From NCBI GenBank assembly GCA_946885905.1, contig CAMPHL010000118.1, forward strand, positions 1 to 7,431: 7,431 nucleotides of DNA, written 5' to 3'. Of this stretch, positions 6,265 to 7,431 are shown in pieces (the first letter of the stretch is position 1; each line of letters opens with the position of its first letter). Below the pieces are notes generated by a model. The model searched no databases and was not told where the DNA came from. It saw only the letters and a program-made list of their open reading frames with translations. Origin of the DNA: an uncultured Pseudomonadota bacterium (GTDB lineage: Bacteria; Pseudomonadota; Gammaproteobacteria; Burkholderiales; Usitatibacteraceae). The translations under genes and the position numbers were made by a program.

Positions 6265-7044
6265 ATGGCCGACACCATCCTGGTCGAACGCGCTGGCCAC
6301 ATCGCCACCGTCGTCCTCAACCGCCCGGAGAAGCTGAACGCCCTCACGCGCCCGATGTGGCGGCGGCTGGGCGAAGCCTTTACCGGGCTTTCCAACGACG
6401 ATTCGGTGCGCTGCGTGGTGATCCGGGGCGCCGGCACGAAGGCCTTTGCGCCCGGAAACGACATCGGCGAATTCGCCACGGAACGCTCGAACGTCGAGCA
6501 GGCGCGCGCCTACGGCGAGGACATGCGCCGTACGATCGAAGCGATCGCCGGTTGCCGCCACCCGGTCGTCGCGCAGATCCACGGCATCTGCGTGGGCGGC
6601 GGCCTCGAGATCGCGGGCCTCGCCGACATCCGCATCTGCGGCGAGTCGTCGCGCTTCGGCGTGCCGATCAACCGGCTGGGCCTGGTCATGGCCTATGCGG
6701 AGATCGGATCGCTCATCTCCTTGGCCGGCGAGGCGGTGGCGATGGAGCTCCTGCTCGAGGGCCGCGTGTTCGAGGCGAAGGAAGCGTTCGAGAAGGGCCT
6801 CGTGACGCGCGTGGTGCCGGACGACCAGGTCGAGCAGGAAGCGCGCGAAACCGCCCAGCGCATCGCCGACGGCGCGCCGCTCGTGGCGCGTTGGCACAAG
6901 AAGTTCGCGCGCAGGCTCCGGGACCCGAAGCCGCTCACCGAAGGGGAATACCTCGAGGGCTTCGACTGCTTCGGCACCGAGGACTTCCGGATCGGCTACC
7001 AGGCGTTTCTCGCCAAGCAGAAGCCGCAGTTCAAGGGCAAGTGA
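6265..7044 (+). CDS. Enoyl-CoA hydratase/isomerase (crotonase) family protein
   Basis: A 259-residue cytoplasmic protein of full family length. It shows NRPEKLNALT (19-28), the CoA/oxyanion-hole segment KAFAPGNDIGEF (59-70; N65 at the first oxyanion-hole position), IHGICVGGGLEIAGLADIRIC (105-125), with G112 at the second oxyanion position and E115 aligning with Glu144 of rat crotonase, SSRFGVPINRLGLV (128-141), an ELLLEGRVFEAKEAFEKGLVTRVV segment (161-184), and a normal C-terminal tail with FLAKQKPQFKGK. The second classical catalytic glutamate (Glu164 in the rat enzyme) would fall at residue 135, which is isoleucine. The reaction may thus be isomerisation, racemisation, or hydration by a variant mechanism rather than textbook hydration. 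The start ATG lies 2 bp after the dctM stop, so it is almost certainly co-transcribed with the TRAP genes, suggesting CoA-thioester breakdown of the imported acid (inference). Family is certain; exact reaction open. Confidence 0.93.
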   Translation: MADTILVERAGHIATVVLNRPEKLNALTRPMWRRLGEAFTGLSNDDSVRCVVIRGAGTKAFAPGNDIGEFATERSNVEQARAYGEDMRRTIEAIAGCRHPVVAQIHGICVGGGLEIAGLADIRICGESSRFGVPINRLGLVMAYAEIGSLISLAGEAVAMELLLEGRVFEAKEAFEKGLVTRVVPDDQVEQEARETAQRIADGAPLVARWHKKFARRLRDPKPLTEGEYLEGFDCFGTEDFRIGYQAFLAKQKPQFKGK

Positions 7045-7431
7045 GCGGGGTGAAGGAGAAGCGCTGCACCTGGTGCCTCGGCAGCCCCGAGTACATCGCC
7101 TATCACGACCGCGAGTGGGGCAAGCCGGTGCACGACGACCGCGTCTTCTTCGAGTTCCTCACGCTGGAGGGTGCGCAGGCGGGACTGTCGTGGTCCACGA
7201 TCCTCGCCAAGCGCGAGAGCTACCGAAGGCTCTTCGCCGGCTTCGATCCCGCGAAGGTCGCGCGCTTCACGCCGGCCAAAGTCGAGAAGCTCCTCCTGGA
7301 CCCCGGCATCGTGCGCAATCGCCTGAAGGTCGTGGGCACGGTCCGGAACGCGAAGGCGTTCCTCGATGTCCAGAAGGAATTCGGCAGCTTCGACGAATAC
7401 GTGTGGCGCTTCGTGGGCGGCAGGCCGAAAG
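7041..7431 (+). CDS. tag: DNA-3-methyladenine glycosylase I (3' end outside window)
   Basis: The first 130 codons of a base-excision-repair glycosylase that removes 3-methyladenine from alkylated DNA. Counting from the GTG at 7041, the sequence shows C9 and H22 (CTWC through YIAYHDREWG), which correspond to zinc ligands Cys4 and His17 of E. coli Tag with identical spacing. It then shows PVHDD, LEGAQAGLSWSTILAKRESYRRLF with E43 at the position of E. coli Glu38 and W51 at Trp46, FDPAKVARF, DPGIVRNRLKVVGTVRNAKAF and the start of FDEYVWRFVGGRP. The remaining zinc ligands lie past the window end. The start could be GTG 7041, which overlaps the preceding stop as GTGA, or GTG 7050, giving MKEKRC and an N-terminus closer to E. 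coli; neither has a clear Shine-Dalgarno. It is last in the visible run of the TRAP operon, a link that probably reflects shared transcription rather than shared function. Confidence 0.95.
   Translation, partial: MSGVKEKRCTWCLGSPEYIAYHDREWGKPVHDDRVFFEFLTLEGAQAGLSWSTILAKRESYRRLFAGFDPAKVARFTPAKVEKLLLDPGIVRNRLKVVGTVRNAKAFLDVQKEFGSFDEYVWRFVGGRPK

Noticed and set aside
1..7431. Search for a mobile element, defence system, CRISPR array or RNA gene
   Set aside because: No transposase, integrase, toxin-antitoxin pair, direct-repeat array, tRNA-like or rRNA-like sequence was seen; all genes are ordinary chromosomal families of uniform composition.

Overview
The window looks like an ordinary stretch of a high-GC chromosome (about two-thirds GC by eye) from a Gram-negative proteobacterium, most likely a betaproteobacterium. 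The grounds are the GC-rich codon third positions, a periplasmic TRAP transporter, an acyltransferase-3 membrane protein, a CrtC/AttH-type lipocalin-fold protein and the dense ATGA/TGATG gene joins. No rRNA, tRNA, CRISPR array, insertion sequence, integrase, phage gene or att-like repeat was found. No stretch of 300 bases lacks a gene; the longest gap is about 100 bp.

Layout. (1) Bases 2-2262, plus strand: the 3' part of a carotenoid 1,2-hydratase/AttH-like gene, joined by a TGATG overlap to an integral-membrane acyltransferase of the OafA/YrhL family. (2) Bases 2181-3398, minus strand: a 12-TM major facilitator transporter that converges on the acyltransferase gene and overlaps its 3' end by 82 bp. 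(3) Bases 3399-3499: a compact divergent promoter region with three perfect palindromes and a plausible sigma-70-type promoter for the TRAP operon. (4) Bases 3500-7431, plus strand: a tightly packed operon dctP-dctQ-dctM (tripartite TRAP uptake system), an enoyl-CoA hydratase/isomerase-family gene, and the 5' part of a DNA-3-methyladenine glycosylase I gene that runs off the window.

How the genes work together. The TRAP trio is a complete high-affinity uptake system: the periplasmic binding protein captures an organic acid and the DctQM membrane pair imports it using a sodium or proton gradient. The crotonase-family enzyme begins 2 bp after dctM, which suggests (inference) that the imported acid, or a breakdown product of it, is processed as a CoA thioester. 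The glycosylase is a DNA-repair gene that probably only shares transcription. The first two genes form a separate envelope-related unit of unknown substrate.

I found no convincing new biological system. The points most worth a second look are the crotonase-family protein with one of the two classical catalytic glutamates replaced, the palindrome cluster between the divergent transcription units, and the 82-bp convergent coding overlap.
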